Assembly: GCF_003610015.1 (NCBI RefSeq)
Contig: NZ_AP018933.1
Coordinates: 2,886,035 to 2,950,034, forward strand
Direction: 5' to 3'
Length of the DNA stretch: 64,000 nucleotides
DNA from: Zymobacter palmae
Lineage (GTDB): Bacteria > Pseudomonadota > Gammaproteobacteria > Pseudomonadales > Halomonadaceae
Every line of letters begins with the position of its first letter. The stretch's first letter is position 1. The translations under genes were made by a program, and so were the position numbers. The notes beneath the pieces were generated by a model. It was not told the DNA's origin, made no database searches, and was given only the letters and a program-made list of their open reading frames with translations. Shown here one piece after another: positions 25,530 through 39,221 of this stretch.

Positions 25530-26822
25530 CTACCAGCGCTTTTCACTCATAGGGGCCATCTTCAGGCAGGTTACGAACGCAATAAAGACCATCAGCGTGA
25601 CATACACAAAGAACAGCGGCTCCACGCCATGAGTTTTCATCGTAAGTGCGACCCATTCAGCCGTACCACCAAACAGCGCATTACCAATAGCATAAGAAAC
25701 ACCTACACCAAGCGCCCGAATCTCCATCGGGAACATGGCCGCCTTGATCAGTCCACTGATTGATGTGTAGAAGCCGACGATAATCAGCGACAGAGCCAAC
25801 AACAGGAATACCGCCCATACGTGACCGACATACTGCAGCGCAAACAGAATCGGGATCGTCAGCAGCGTACCCAATGCCGAAAAGATCAGCATCATACGCC
25901 GCAAGCCAATGCGATCCGACAGCGCCCCCTGTACCGGCTGCATCAGCATGAACACAACTAATGCGACCGTCACCACAACACTCACGGTCTTGTCATTCAT
26001 GCCAACCGTATTGATGAGATACTTCTGCATGTACGTAGTGAAGGTGTAGAACATCAACGAGCCGCCTGCCGTAAAGCCCAGCACGGTCCAGAATGCCCGT
26101 TGATGTTTGGAGAACAGCAGTGACAGAGTGCCTGCCTTTTCGCTCTGCTCAGTGGAACGGTCCTTAGACACCGTCTCGTGCAGAGAGCGGCGCAGGAACA
26201 GCGACAGCAGCGCAGCAACGGCCCCGCACAGGAACAGTATCCGCCATCCCCAAGAACGCATATCGCTGTCGGTCAGAATGTGCTGCATGATGACAACAGC
26301 AAGACTGGCCAACAATAGCCCACCAATAAGCGTCACATACTGGAAAGACGAATAGAAACCACGATGCCCTTTGACAGCGACCTCGCTCATGTAGGTCGCA
26401 CTGGTACCGTATTCACCTCCGACAGAAAGCCCCTGCAGCATACGAGCGATCACTAGCAGTGTCGGCGCCCACACCCCAACCTGTCCATAGGTTGGCAGGC
26501 ACGCGATCATCAACGACCCGCCACACATCATGACAACCGACAGCATCATTGCTGCCCGTCGCCCGCGCCGATCCGCCAAGCGCCCAAAAATGATGCCCCC
26601 TATGGGACGCATCAGGAACCCGATGGCAAAGACAGCCGCTGTCTTTAATAGCTGCACCGTACCATCCCCTTGAGGGAAGAAGGCATGTGCAAAATAAAGA
26701 GAAGCAAATGAATAGATGTAGAAGTCGAACCATTCGACCAGATTGCCAGAAGAGGCCCCAATAATTGCTCTGATCCGCCGCCACGTATCATAGGAGTCAT
26801 GCGTAGTCGTCGTACTGCTCAT
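25530..26822 (-). CDS. kgtP: Alpha-ketoglutarate permease (MHS family)
   Basis: The 430-residue protein has 12 predicted helices and the metabolite:H+ symporter signatures: [18 protein letters not shown] at the first helix, [18 protein letters not shown] in loop 2-3 and [16 protein letters not shown] in helix 5. These stretches follow E. coli KgtP closely as I recall it, including [10 protein letters not shown] and [10 protein letters not shown]. It should import 2-oxoglutarate with protons at the inner membrane. It is a single-gene unit. A related dicarboxylate or proline substrate cannot be excluded. Confidence 0.85.
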   Translation of the reverse strand: MSSTTTTHDSYDTWRRIRAIIGASSGNLVEWFDFYIYSFASLYFAHAFFPQGDGTVQLLKTAAVFAIGFLMRPIGGIIFGRLADRRGRRAAMMLSVVMMCGGSLMIACLPTYGQVGVWAPTLLVIARMLQGLSVGGEYGTSATYMSEVAVKGHRGFYSSFQYVTLIGGLLLASLAVVIMQHILTDSDMRSWGWRILFLCGAVAALLSLFLRRSLHETVSKDRSTEQSEKAGTLSLLFSKHQRAFWTVLGFTAGGSLMFYTFTTYMQKYLINTVGMNDKTVSVVVTVALVVFMLMQPVQGALSDRIGLRRMMLIFSALGTLLTIPILFALQYVGHVWAVFLLLALSLIIVGFYTSISGLIKAAMFPMEIRALGVGVSYAIGNALFGGTAEWVALTMKTHGVEPLFFVYVTLMVFIAFVTCLKMAPMSEKRW

Positions 26823-27784
26823 ACCTTATTGTCCTTATTTGCACGAAAGCTCAGAAACCGTCACGGCAGGAAACACATTGAAGACTTGCCTAGAACGGCT
26901 TGGAACAATGATTTCCTACAAACCAGCTTCACGAGCTTAGGGAAGATGCGCTGTCAAAGTTATTTTTGTTATCAGCAGCGTGAACGAGTCACGGAAGCCC
27001 TACTTTTTCAAATCAAAAGCAGCGCTCCCAATGACATTACCTGTTTATAGACTGTTCGCCTAGCCACAAAAACAGGGACCTTAGGCCCAGTAGAGTCAAG
27101 AATTTACATACTGCAGCACTCCACCGTTGCAAAAAAAACATCAAATATCACCTTTCACACATAAAAATAGACACCCGTTAAAATACCGCCACGAACAGGC
27201 ACCCAAACTCTCTCACAGAAGGTGCTTATGAAAATCAACGCACTAGTTAGGCGAAGAATATTCCAGCAGGCCCGCCGCTGATGTCTGGGATACGCCAGAA
27301 GGCATCAACAGCCGAATGTTTTCGCTACCCCTTAACTAATACCTATAAATATCTATCCTGATCGTTTTATAACGAAAAGAACTGAACAAATTTAAAAAAC
27401 GAATATCTGCCCTGCTATTTTGCTCAGGAATCATCGACTCAAACTAGATCAACACTCATAAGCTCAGTGCCCCTTAACCGCCGAGGAAACACCAATTCCG
27501 GTGGCTGGCGGTCCCATCAACAAAAAATAATAAGGCAAGGCAGCATACAAGGGCCGCGTCTGCACCCGAGGCTAAACCCACCACGGATTAACCAATATAA
27601 GCGAGGCAATCTGAGGCGACTACAAAGCAGGCGGCGTGAAGGAGCACGCCGTAAAGACAATAGATCCACAAGATAAAGAGAGTGAGGGCTATTCGCCGGA
27701 GCAGACAGTTAAAGAGAAAAGATAAGAGTACGAAGCGAGAGCGTGTTGAGGCGTTATGCCAAGCAGGATCCATCAAAAAAACGG
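26823..27784. other. Gene-poor, probably decayed region
   Basis: Nearly one kilobase without a convincing gene. It is AT-rich near 27100-27460. A pair of very short coupled frames occurs at 27228-27361. From about 27460 onward, short Arg/Lys-rich frames in several phases look like decayed coding DNA leading into the malic-enzyme-like remnant. Confidence 0.5.
27228..27281 (+). CDS. Possible 17-residue leader peptide with an Arg triplet
   Basis: An ATG seven bases after AGAAGG opens a 17-codon frame, MKINALVRRRIFQQARR, with three consecutive arginines encoded by AGG, CGA and AGA, codons that are rare in GC-rich gammaproteobacteria. Its TGA shares a base with the ATG of a second 26-codon frame (27281-27361). 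The arrangement resembles a regulatory leader, but no intact downstream gene exists now. Low confidence. Confidence 0.25.
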   Translation: MKINALVRRRIFQQARR

Positions 27785-27961
27785 ACCATAAAGCAGCAGC
27801 GAGGCGCTTTGAAGGATATAAAAGAGGTGAGCTTGCGCATCGCAAAGGCCGTCGCCCAGCAAGCCGTTGAAGAGGGCGTGACCGAAGGCCGTAATAGTAC
27901 GCCTTTGAAGGAACGCCTTGAGGCACACTTCTGGACACCCGCGTACGCTTGCTACGGATAG
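27785..27961 (+). pseudogene. Remnant of the 3' end of a malic enzyme gene
   Basis: The last 50 or so codons of one frame read ALKDIKEVSLRIAKAVAQQA, then VEEGVTEG and PLKERLEAHFWTPAYACYG. This fits the C-terminus of NAD-type malic enzymes, where a DI-x2-VS-x2-IA-x-AVA helix is followed by a basic segment and FW-x-P-x-Y. A normal terminator follows 30 bases after the stop. The upstream 500 or so codons expected of a malic enzyme are missing or unreadable, so this is a decayed copy. Assignment rests on a short segment. Confidence 0.5.
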
Positions 27962-27992
27962 ACGCTACCGTAGCGACTGTCTTAGCGATAAC

Positions 27993-28038
27993 AAAACACC
28001 CCGATGATGGCCTGAGTAGCGGATCATTGGGGTGTTTT
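27993..28038 (+). terminator. Terminator after the malic enzyme remnant
   Basis: Ten-base arms AAAACACCCC and GGGGTGTTTT, extended inward by a pairable GATGAT/ATCATT, form a classic rho-independent hairpin with a T-run. It is intact although the gene it served is not. Confidence 0.8.
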
Positions 28039-28293
28039 CATGACGGTATCTAGTGGCGTTGGCTGTTTGGGACAGATGAGCGATCGGCAGACGATGGAGC
28101 GGTGCGTTACTGGGGTGCCTGCCGTTTTTGGAGGCAGGGCCTTAGGGTTACACTGCCGCCCTTCTTCTCTTGGTTCTAGTCACTCATCTGTGCTTCTTAG
28201 CCACGGCTACGGGGGCAGGCGCGGCCGTTATCACCCGCCTTCGGCCTTAGCCTGCTGCCTTGGCCCCTCCCCCCCCCCAAGCCCCCAAAAGCA

Positions 28294-28325
28294 AATACCC
28301 CCGACCATTGCTGGCCGGGGGTATT
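28294..28325 (-). terminator. Terminator of the rRNA operon
   Basis: Ten-base arms AATACCCCCG and CGGGGGTATT lie just beyond the 3' end of 5S rRNA, followed on the minus strand by a T-rich stretch. Confidence 0.85.
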
Positions 28326-28335
28326 CAGTAAAGAT

Positions 28336-28451
28336 GCTTGACGATGACCTACTCTCACATGGGGAAGCCCCACACTACCATCGGCGCTGAGCGGTTTCAC
28401 TTCTGAGTTCGGCATGGGATCAGGTGGTACCCGCTCGCTATGGTCGTCAAG
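28336..28451 (-). rRNA. rrf: 5S ribosomal RNA
   Basis: The minus strand shows the conserved 5S core (CCATGCCGAACTCAGAAGTG and GCGCCGATGGTAGTGTGGGG) with complementary ends GCTTGACGA/TCGTCAAGC. About 116 bases; ends are approximate by a base or two. Confidence 0.95.
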
Positions 28452-28575
28452 CGTATTCGGTTCGGTCTCGATGCCTAAGGCACCGCGACCTAAATCTGTA
28501 AATCATGCTGGGCCGAGATCGTCTCGTCGCGTATCCGTTGTTTTCGGATCGTGTCTATAACCCTTTGGGGTTATA

Positions 28576-31474
<2,899 letters not shown>

Positions 31475-31638
31475 ATATAACCCGAAAGAGTCATAGATCA
31501 CGATTCAAACGAAAACAATTTTCGCCGGATACGCTTGAGACGTATCTCATTTGCCAATGTCACGGCCTATCGGATGCTACTTCCGAGGAAGTAAAATCTG
31601 ACGGCGTTCCATTGGACTTGGCATCAGCATGATTTACA

Positions 31639-31651
31639 TTGTTAAAGAGCA
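31639..31651 (-). promoter_or_regulatory. boxA antitermination element in the 16S-23S spacer
   Basis: The minus strand reads TGCTCTTTAACAA, the boxA consensus bound by NusB/S10, between tRNA-Ala and 23S. Confidence 0.85.
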
Positions 31652-31818
31652 ATACTGCGAGCAAGAAGCTTACAGTCAGGAAACAACATGCATCACATGA
31701 TGTGGTATTGATTATTACACTCTCTAATAATCAATCATCAGGCAATGAAGATTGGTTCGTGACTAGAAGCTAGATCACTAAACTAAGTACTGGGTAACCG
31801 GCCATCAAGACAGTCAGA

Positions 31819-31894
31819 TGGTGGAGCCAAGGAGGATCGAACTCCTGACCTCCTGCGTGCAAGGCAGGCGCTCTCCCAGCTGAGCTATGGCCCC
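31819..31894 (-). tRNA. tRNA-Ala(TGC)
   Basis: A 76-base cloverleaf in the rRNA spacer, acceptor GGGGCCA/TGGCTCC, encoded CCA, anticodon loop CTTGCAC. Confidence 0.97.
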
Positions 31895-31903
31895 ATATAA
31901 TAA

Positions 31904-31980
<77 letters not shown>

Positions 31981-32088
31981 GGCAACTGCTTGCGCACGGC
32001 CAGGGAATATCCCCTGCAGTACTTCGCTCTATCAAGATCAGGCAATTTGTTGTGGGTACTTAAGATCACGAGGTGATCATTTTACGTT

Positions 32089-33629
<1,541 letters not shown>

Positions 33630-33765
33630 AATCTTTCATTGGTCATTAGGTGACCAATCCGGCTCGAGTATCGAAACAACTCATTGAATCGATGAGCTAC
33701 TTGATGCTCGAAATGATGATTCACTTCGAAAACCTCAAGCACCCACACAAATTGCCTGATCATCT

Positions 33766-33777
33766 TGTTAAAGAGCG
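33766..33777 (-). promoter_or_regulatory. boxA antitermination element in the rRNA leader
   Basis: The minus strand reads CGCTCTTTAACA upstream of 16S, matching boxA; it pairs functionally with the second boxA in the spacer. Confidence 0.85.
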
Positions 33778-33816
33778 TCTTGCGAGCGGCGTTTGCTGCT
33801 CAGCAAGTGGAAGCAC

Positions 33817-33844
33817 ATTCTACATTTTCTGAAGATTTTGTCAA
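33817..33844 (-). promoter_or_regulatory. rRNA operon promoter
   Basis: On the minus strand TTGACA (33839-33844) and TAGAAT (33817-33822) are separated by 16 bases, the short spacing typical of rrn promoters. It lies about 190 bases above 16S and 40 above boxA. Confidence 0.82.
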
Positions 33845-34042
33845 CCGCCGATTTGGCGATCATTTCAGGAGACGATACGACCATCTCAACTGAAACCTCT
33901 TCAAAAAAAGCGAAGACCTACAAGAGGTTAGCTTCCGTGCCACCCGACGTTTGCCCTGGCAGCGAGGGCGTACTTTACAGAGATCACCGGGGGTTGGCAA
34001 GGGCTTTGTGATCTTTATTTCTACATCCATAAAAAATATTCA

Positions 34043-34723
34043 TTAAAGAAGATGCCGCCATACGCCCTGCACGGTGTGCCATACCCCCCACAGCGCGTCC
34101 AGCGGCGGCAACCAAGGGTGACAAATAACGATGGCAGCGACCATGGGGAGCGCTGTCTGGGGAGCATGTATGTCCAGTGGTTTGAGTGCGGTACCAAACG
34201 ACTTCTTCAATCGCAGCCCCGATGCGTCGATGCTCCATATCTCATCCAACAGTAGATGAATGACGTAGCCCACCAGCATTGCGCACCCTTGCAGCCAACC
34301 GAGCCAAGCAGAGCTTCCAAACAAATGAACGCTGGCGGCCGTGATGACAACACCTACGGTCAGGCCTGCCAGCAGCGAATGCCATATGCCGCGATGCACG
34401 GTCAATCTGCGAAAAAAGGCACTTGCGACATAGCGTGTGCCTAGGAAGGAGAGCAATGCGAGAAGGATTAGACCGGGCGTCGTGACCAGAGGTAAGGCAC
34501 TGATGACGGTCATGATGACGGCGCCAACTGCCAATACAGTAAAGACTAGGCGCACCGTATGGGAACGATCCGCATCTATGTCGGGCATGATGCCACCTAG
34601 CGCCATGAGACCCGCAACGCTGATGGCATCGGAAAGGTTGAGAGCAGAGGCATGATAGCCTGCAATGGCAAAGCACCCTCCGGCCAGGGAGGCTACCGCA
34701 AGATGTGTTCTGAAATTGGCCAT
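34043..34723 (-). CDS. ydjM: YdjM-family membrane-bound metal-dependent hydrolase-like protein
   Basis: The 226-residue protein has five or six hydrophobic helices and the metal-ligand pattern of the YdjM/DUF457 family: TH near the N-terminus, GGIMPDIDADRSHT (about 43-56), TVHRGIWHSL (about 108-117) and VIHLLLDEIW (about 153-162). These inner-membrane proteins resemble phospholipid-acting hydrolases, but no substrate is established. E. coli ydjM is a LexA-regulated SOS gene, and a LexA-like site lies 32 bases upstream here. It faces away from the rRNA operon promoter region. Confidence 0.85.
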   Translation of the reverse strand: MANFRTHLAVASLAGGCFAIAGYHASALNLSDAISVAGLMALGGIMPDIDADRSHTVRLVFTVLAVGAVIMTVISALPLVTTPGLILLALLSFLGTRYVASAFFRRLTVHRGIWHSLLAGLTVGVVITAASVHLFGSSAWLGWLQGCAMLVGYVIHLLLDEIWSIDASGLRLKKSFGTALKPLDIHAPQTALPMVAAIVICHPWLPPLDALWGVWHTVQGVWRHLL

Positions 34724-34754
34724 GTGATGCAGTAACGCCTCACTATAGATACAG

Positions 34755-34774
34755 TACTGAATGAACAGACAGTA
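34755..34774 (-). promoter_or_regulatory. LexA-like box upstream of ydjM
   Basis: The plus strand reads TACTGAATGAACAGACAGTA: CTG-N10-CAG with the flanking TA on each side, but with CTGA in place of CTGT. Its distance from the ydjM start and the known SOS control of ydjM in E. coli support it. Confidence 0.5.
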
Positions 34775-34840
34775 TCATGACGTAACATTGCACTTCATGC
34801 CAATAGACAAAAACAGGCCCTATGCCGCCAGCGAGGTCTT

Positions 34841-35377
34841 TTATTCGCTATCAGCGAGAAAGGTTTCTTTCAACGTCACATAGCAGTCGGCAGAGTAAGG
34901 CAAAAATTCATACTCTTGCTCTCGCAGTGGGCGCAGTGGCCGTGCGGGGTTCCCTGCATAGACATAGCCACTCTCCAGCACTTTGCCAGGAGGGACTACG
35001 GCACCTGCCGCCACAATGACGTTCGTCTGGACAACAGAACCGTCCAATACGATGGCGCCCATGCCGATCAGCACGCGATCATGGATAGTGCAGGCATGAA
35101 TGACAGCGCTATGACCAATAGTGACCTCTTCACCAATCGTCACGGGAAACCCCTGGGGAGTGAAAGGCCCATCGTATGTGGTGTGCAAGACAACCCCGTC
35201 CTGCACATTGCTACGCGCACCGATACGAATGCCGTTTACATCACCCCGCAGCACGGCTTTCGGCCAGATGGAGACATCGTCTCCTAGCGTGACATCACCC
35301 AACACCACGCTGTCGGGATCGACATAGACGCGTGCGCCTAGCGTGGGCGTCATGCCCCGATATGTGCGAATACCCAT
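34841..35377 (-). CDS. yrdA: Gamma-class carbonic anhydrase-like protein (YrdA)
   Basis: The 178-residue protein is a left-handed beta-helix built from hexapeptide repeats (VVLGDVTLGDDVSIW and further turns). The zinc-ligand histidines are visible in VVLHTTYDG and in TIGHSAVIHAC, and the C-terminal helix ends the fold. YrdA proteins are trimeric gamma-carbonic-anhydrase relatives; E. coli YrdA activity is uncertain. The start at 35377 fits the family N-terminus but overlaps the end of the upstream symporter gene by 28 bases, so the two are co-transcribed. Confidence 0.92.
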   Translation of the reverse strand: MGIRTYRGMTPTLGARVYVDPDSVVLGDVTLGDDVSIWPKAVLRGDVNGIRIGARSNVQDGVVLHTTYDGPFTPQGFPVTIGEEVTIGHSAVIHACTIHDRVLIGMGAIVLDGSVVQTNVIVAAGAVVPPGKVLESGYVYAGNPARPLRPLREQEYEFLPYSADCYVTLKETFLADSE

Positions 35378-36756
35378 CGTGTCACCTCATTGTCACTCAG
35401 GAAGGGTTTGAGCATGACCAGCGCGGCCGCTAGCAGCACGATGGCAACGAGCGGTATCGCTGCATAGCGGGTCACCGCCCGCCACAGTACAAAGCCTGCA
35501 TGATGCGCCCCGTAAGCCTCTTCTGCTTTGGACGGATCCAGCACGTAGATAGCAAAGATGGCGATCAGCAGCCCGCCTAACGGCAGAAACAGGTCGGAAG
35601 GGATGTTGGTGATGACATCAAAGATCGACTGCCCTGCCCACAGGTGCACCTCCTTGAGGCTGGAGAAGGACAGCGCTGGCAGCAGGCCGAAGGCCCATAC
35701 GCAGATGCCTACCCATAGGGCCGCCATCGGTCGGCGCATACCCTTGTCCTGCAGGGTGGACACCATGGGTTCGGCCATATTGATCGACGATGTCCACGTA
35801 GCGAACAGCAGCAGCGCGAAGAACATGCCCAGCAGTACGTGGCCAAGAGGCAACGCCCCCAGCGCCAGCGGCAACGTCACGAACACCAGCTGAGGGCCGC
35901 CTGCGGGGTCAAATCCTTCGGTGAAGACAACCGAGAAGATGGCGATACCCGAGAGAATGGCCACCAGAATATCCAGCAGCGCAACAATGGTGATCGCTTT
36001 GGGCAGGCTCTGATGTTCCGGCATGTAGGCACCGTAGGCCATCAGTGCGCAGGCACCTACGGCCAGCGTAAAGAAGGCATGCCCCATCGCATTAAGCACA
36101 ACCTTCATCGACAGCTTGGAAATATCCGGCGTGAACAGCCAATGCACAGCAGCACCGAAGCCCGGCGTGGTTGCGGCGTAGATCACTAGCGCGATCATCA
36201 ACAAGTACAGCAGCGGCATCAGCCAGTTATTGAGTTTTTCCAAACCTTTGGCAATACCAGCCGCCACCACAGCCATCGTGATAACCATAAACACGGTATG
36301 GTTACCTACAACGCGTACCGGATCTTCCAAGAAGTTGCCAAACGACGCGTTGACCTGCTCGGCAGGCCCTGTCACTACGGTCCCAGTGACCACTTCGCGT
36401 AAATACTCCAGCACCCACCCTGATACAACAGAGTAGAAGGACAGGACGAGGAAAACGGTGACCAAGCCCAGCACACCGATAAGCTTCCAGCCCTGTGAGC
36501 GACCTACGCTGGCCGCCAACGTGCCCAGTGCCTGAATAGGAGGACGGCGCCCTGCACGCCCGATCATGATTTCAGCCGCCATGATCGGCAAGCCCATCGC
36601 CAGTACAAAGAAGACGTAGAGCAGAAAGAACACCGCTCCGCCGTTCTCACCTGCGATATAAGGGAAGCGCCAGATATTCCCCAGACCAATGGCAGCGCCG
36701 GCAACGGCTAATATAAATGCACGCTTGGAGCTCCAGCGCTCAACAACTTCGCTCAT
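35350..36756 (-). CDS. Sodium-dependent symporter of the NSS/SNF family
   Basis: I use the internal ATG at 36756 after AGGAAGTG, giving 468 residues. The N-terminus shows the family signature RAFILAVAGAAIGLGNIWRF, where the unwound helix 1 binds sodium and substrate, followed by PYIAGENGGAVFFLLY. About 12 membrane helices are visible. Bacterial members (LeuT, TnaT) import amino acids with sodium; the substrate cannot be read here. It is upstream of yrdA in one unit. Confidence 0.9.
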   Translation of the reverse strand: MSEVVERWSSKRAFILAVAGAAIGLGNIWRFPYIAGENGGAVFFLLYVFFVLAMGLPIMAAEIMIGRAGRRPPIQALGTLAASVGRSQGWKLIGVLGLVTVFLVLSFYSVVSGWVLEYLREVVTGTVVTGPAEQVNASFGNFLEDPVRVVGNHTVFMVITMAVVAAGIAKGLEKLNNWLMPLLYLLMIALVIYAATTPGFGAAVHWLFTPDISKLSMKVVLNAMGHAFFTLAVGACALMAYGAYMPEHQSLPKAITIVALLDILVAILSGIAIFSVVFTEGFDPAGGPQLVFVTLPLALGALPLGHVLLGMFFALLLFATWTSSINMAEPMVSTLQDKGMRRPMAALWVGICVWAFGLLPALSFSSLKEVHLWAGQSIFDVITNIPSDLFLPLGGLLIAIFAIYVLDPSKAEEAYGAHHAGFVLWRAVTRYAAIPLVAIVLLAAALVMLKPFLSDNEVTRWVFAHIGA

Positions 36757-37030
36757 GTTCACTTCCTGCTGGTGACGCACCCACGATCAGGGCTAATGGG
36801 ACTGTTCTAAAAAATGGAGGGGCTCATCATAGCACGAGCCAAAGCGCAGCAATCTAGCAAGGCTATCCGCCACACACCAGCTGCAGCAAGCCTCGGCGCG
36901 ATGTGTATCACGGAATGACACTTGCGCAGCCGATACCCATTATGAAGAGAGTGCTTCTCATACGCATTGAAACTATTGCCTACCACCCTCACTCTACTAT
37001 GTATCACTTACGCACAAGCGAGTATCCGCC

Positions 37031-39085
37031 ATGTCTCACGCTGTCGATCAGAACCCTCTGCTGACGCCGCACACCCTGCCGCCGTTCAATGATATTCGTC
37101 CTGAGCACGTCGTGCCTGCTATCGAAAAGCTGCTGGCCGATGACCGCCATATCGTGGAAGAAGTCGTAGCCAAAGGCGATTACAGCTGGAAGGGACTGGT
37201 TCAACCGCTGGACACCTACGGTGAAGCCACGGGACAGGCATGGTCGCCGGTATCGCACCTGAATTCCGTCATGAACTCTACGGAACTGCGCGCTGCCTAT
37301 CAGTCCTGTCTGGGCGAACTGTCCGCCTACAGCACATGGTTCGGACAACACCAAGGGCTGTTTAAGGCCTATCAGGCACTGCGTGACGGGCAAGAATACG
37401 CTCAGCTTTCCATCGCCCAGAAACGTGCCATCGACAATACGCTGCGTGATTTCCGCTTGGCCGGTGTTGATCTTCCCGAAGACAAGAAGAAACGCTTCGG
37501 TGAAATTCGCGCACGTCTGTCCGAGCTGTCGAACCAGTTCTCCAACAATGTGTTGGATGCAACGCAGGCATGGCACCTCGATGTCGAACGCGATCGTCTG
37601 TCGGGCCTGCCGGAAAGTGCGCTCGACATGCTGAAAGCCAATGCCGAAGCCAAAGGCGTTGAAGGCTACCGCATCACGCTCGACTTCCCGAGCTATTTCC
37701 CGGTCATGAGCTATGCCGATGACCGCGCTCTGCGAGAAGAGGTTTATACCGCTTTCGTTACTCGCGCATCCGACCAAGGGCCGAATGCGGGCCAGTACGA
37801 CAACTCGGTCATCATGAGCGAGATGGTGACGCTGCGTCAGGAACTGGCCGCACTACTGGGCTTTGCCACCTATGCTGAGCTGTCACTGGCGACCAAGATG
37901 GCGGCATCGCCTGCACAGGTGCTGGATTTCCTTAACGATCTAGCGGACCGCGCTCGTCCGCAGGCAGAAACCGAATTCGGCGAGCTGCAGCAGTTCGCAC
38001 AGGAACAGCTGGGGCTTGATACGCTGGCACCATGGGACATCACCTACGCCAGCGAAAAATTGCGTGAACAGCGCTATGCCATTTCTCAGGAAGCACTGCG
38101 TCCCTATTTCCCCGCTCCCAAAGTGATCGAAGGGCTGTTCGGCGTAGTCAACCGCCTGTACGGCCTGACCTTCCGTGAAAACAAGGATGTAGAGGTATGG
38201 CACCCTGACGTTCGCTATTTCGAAGTGCTTGAAGATGACCAGCCCATCGCTGGCTTCTATCTCGATCTGTATGCCCGCGAAGGCAAACGTGGCGGCGCAT
38301 GGATGGATGCGTGCCGGACACGTCGTCGTCGCGAAGATGGCTCACTCCAGCTGCCAGTGGCCTATCTGGTGTGCAACTTCACACGCCCGGTGGGTGATCG
38401 CCCAGCGCTGCTGACGCACGATGAAGTGACCACCCTGTTCCACGAGTTCGGTCACGGTCTGCACCACATGCTGACCCAGCAGGAAGTCTCCGATGTGTCC
38501 GGCATCAGTGGCGTGGCATGGGATGCGGTCGAGCTGCCCAGCCAGTTCATGGAAAACTTCTGCTGGGAACGTGAAGGACTTGATCTGATCGCCTCTCATG
38601 TAGATACCGGCGAAACACTGCCGCAGGCGCTGTTCGACAAGCTGGTGGCCGCACGGAACTTCCAGTCGGCCATGATGATGATGCGTCAGCTGGAATTCTC
38701 GCTGTTCGACTTCCGTCTTCACAATGAGCTGAAAACGCCGAGTGCCGACGACATCCAGTCACTGCTGAACGATGTCCGCCTGAAAGTCGCCGTTGTGCCG
38801 CAGACACGTTTCAACCGTTTCCAGCACGGCTTCAGTCATATCTTTGCCGGTGGCTATGCGGCGGGCTACTACAGCTACAAGTGGGCAGAAGTGCTGTCAT
38901 CTGATGCGTATTCCGCCTTCGAAGAAGCAGGCGTTTTCGATCGTGCCACAGGCCAGCGCTTTCGCCAGGAGATTCTTGAGAAAGGGGGGGCGGAAGATGC
39001 CGCCGTGCTGTTCCAGAACTTCCGCGGACGCGCGCCGCGTATTGATGCATTGCTGCGCCACTCCGGCATTACTGCTTCTGTGTAA
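37031..39085 (+). CDS. prlC: Oligopeptidase A
   Basis: The 684-residue M3 metallopeptidase has the zinc motif HEFGH at 471-475 in TLFHEFGHGLHHM and the third ligand Glu in the following ENFCWERE region. Overall length and sequence (FNDIRPEHVVPAIEKLL near the start) match PrlC. It degrades peptides released from signal sequences and lipoprotein signals in the cytosol. Strong isolated unit, ending in a perfect terminator. Confidence 0.95.
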   Translation: MSHAVDQNPLLTPHTLPPFNDIRPEHVVPAIEKLLADDRHIVEEVVAKGDYSWKGLVQPLDTYGEATGQAWSPVSHLNSVMNSTELRAAYQSCLGELSAYSTWFGQHQGLFKAYQALRDGQEYAQLSIAQKRAIDNTLRDFRLAGVDLPEDKKKRFGEIRARLSELSNQFSNNVLDATQAWHLDVERDRLSGLPESALDMLKANAEAKGVEGYRITLDFPSYFPVMSYADDRALREEVYTAFVTRASDQGPNAGQYDNSVIMSEMVTLRQELAALLGFATYAELSLATKMAASPAQVLDFLNDLADRARPQAETEFGELQQFAQEQLGLDTLAPWDITYASEKLREQRYAISQEALRPYFPAPKVIEGLFGVVNRLYGLTFRENKDVEVWHPDVRYFEVLEDDQPIAGFYLDLYAREGKRGGAWMDACRTRRRREDGSLQLPVAYLVCNFTRPVGDRPALLTHDEVTTLFHEFGHGLHHMLTQQEVSDVSGISGVAWDAVELPSQFMENFCWEREGLDLIASHVDTGETLPQALFDKLVAARNFQSAMMMMRQLEFSLFDFRLHNELKTPSADDIQSLLNDVRLKVAVVPQTRFNRFQHGFSHIFAGGYAAGYYSYKWAEVLSSDAYSAFEEAGVFDRATGQRFRQEILEKGGAEDAAVLFQNFRGRAPRIDALLRHSGITASV

Positions 39086-39125
39086 TAGATCATCGGCAGG
39101 CGACGGCTTCGTCGCCTTCTGACGC

Positions 39126-39156
39126 AAAAAGGGACGCTTTGATAGCGTCCCTTTTT
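39126..39156. terminator. Bidirectional terminator between prlC and metF
   Basis: Thirteen-base perfect arms AAAAAGGGACGCT/AGCGTCCCTTTTT around a five-base loop, with A- and T-runs at the ends, serve both convergent genes. Confidence 0.92.
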
Positions 39157-39221
39157 CGTATTCGTCACACAGCCTACCGTCCTTCATTCCCGCAGTACAA
39201 GGCTGGGCTAACTCATGGCAC

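Noticed and set aside
26823..27050. An 83-codon frame upstream of kgtP on the opposite strand
   Set aside because: It has no ribosome site, no family resemblance and lies in the promoter region of kgtP.
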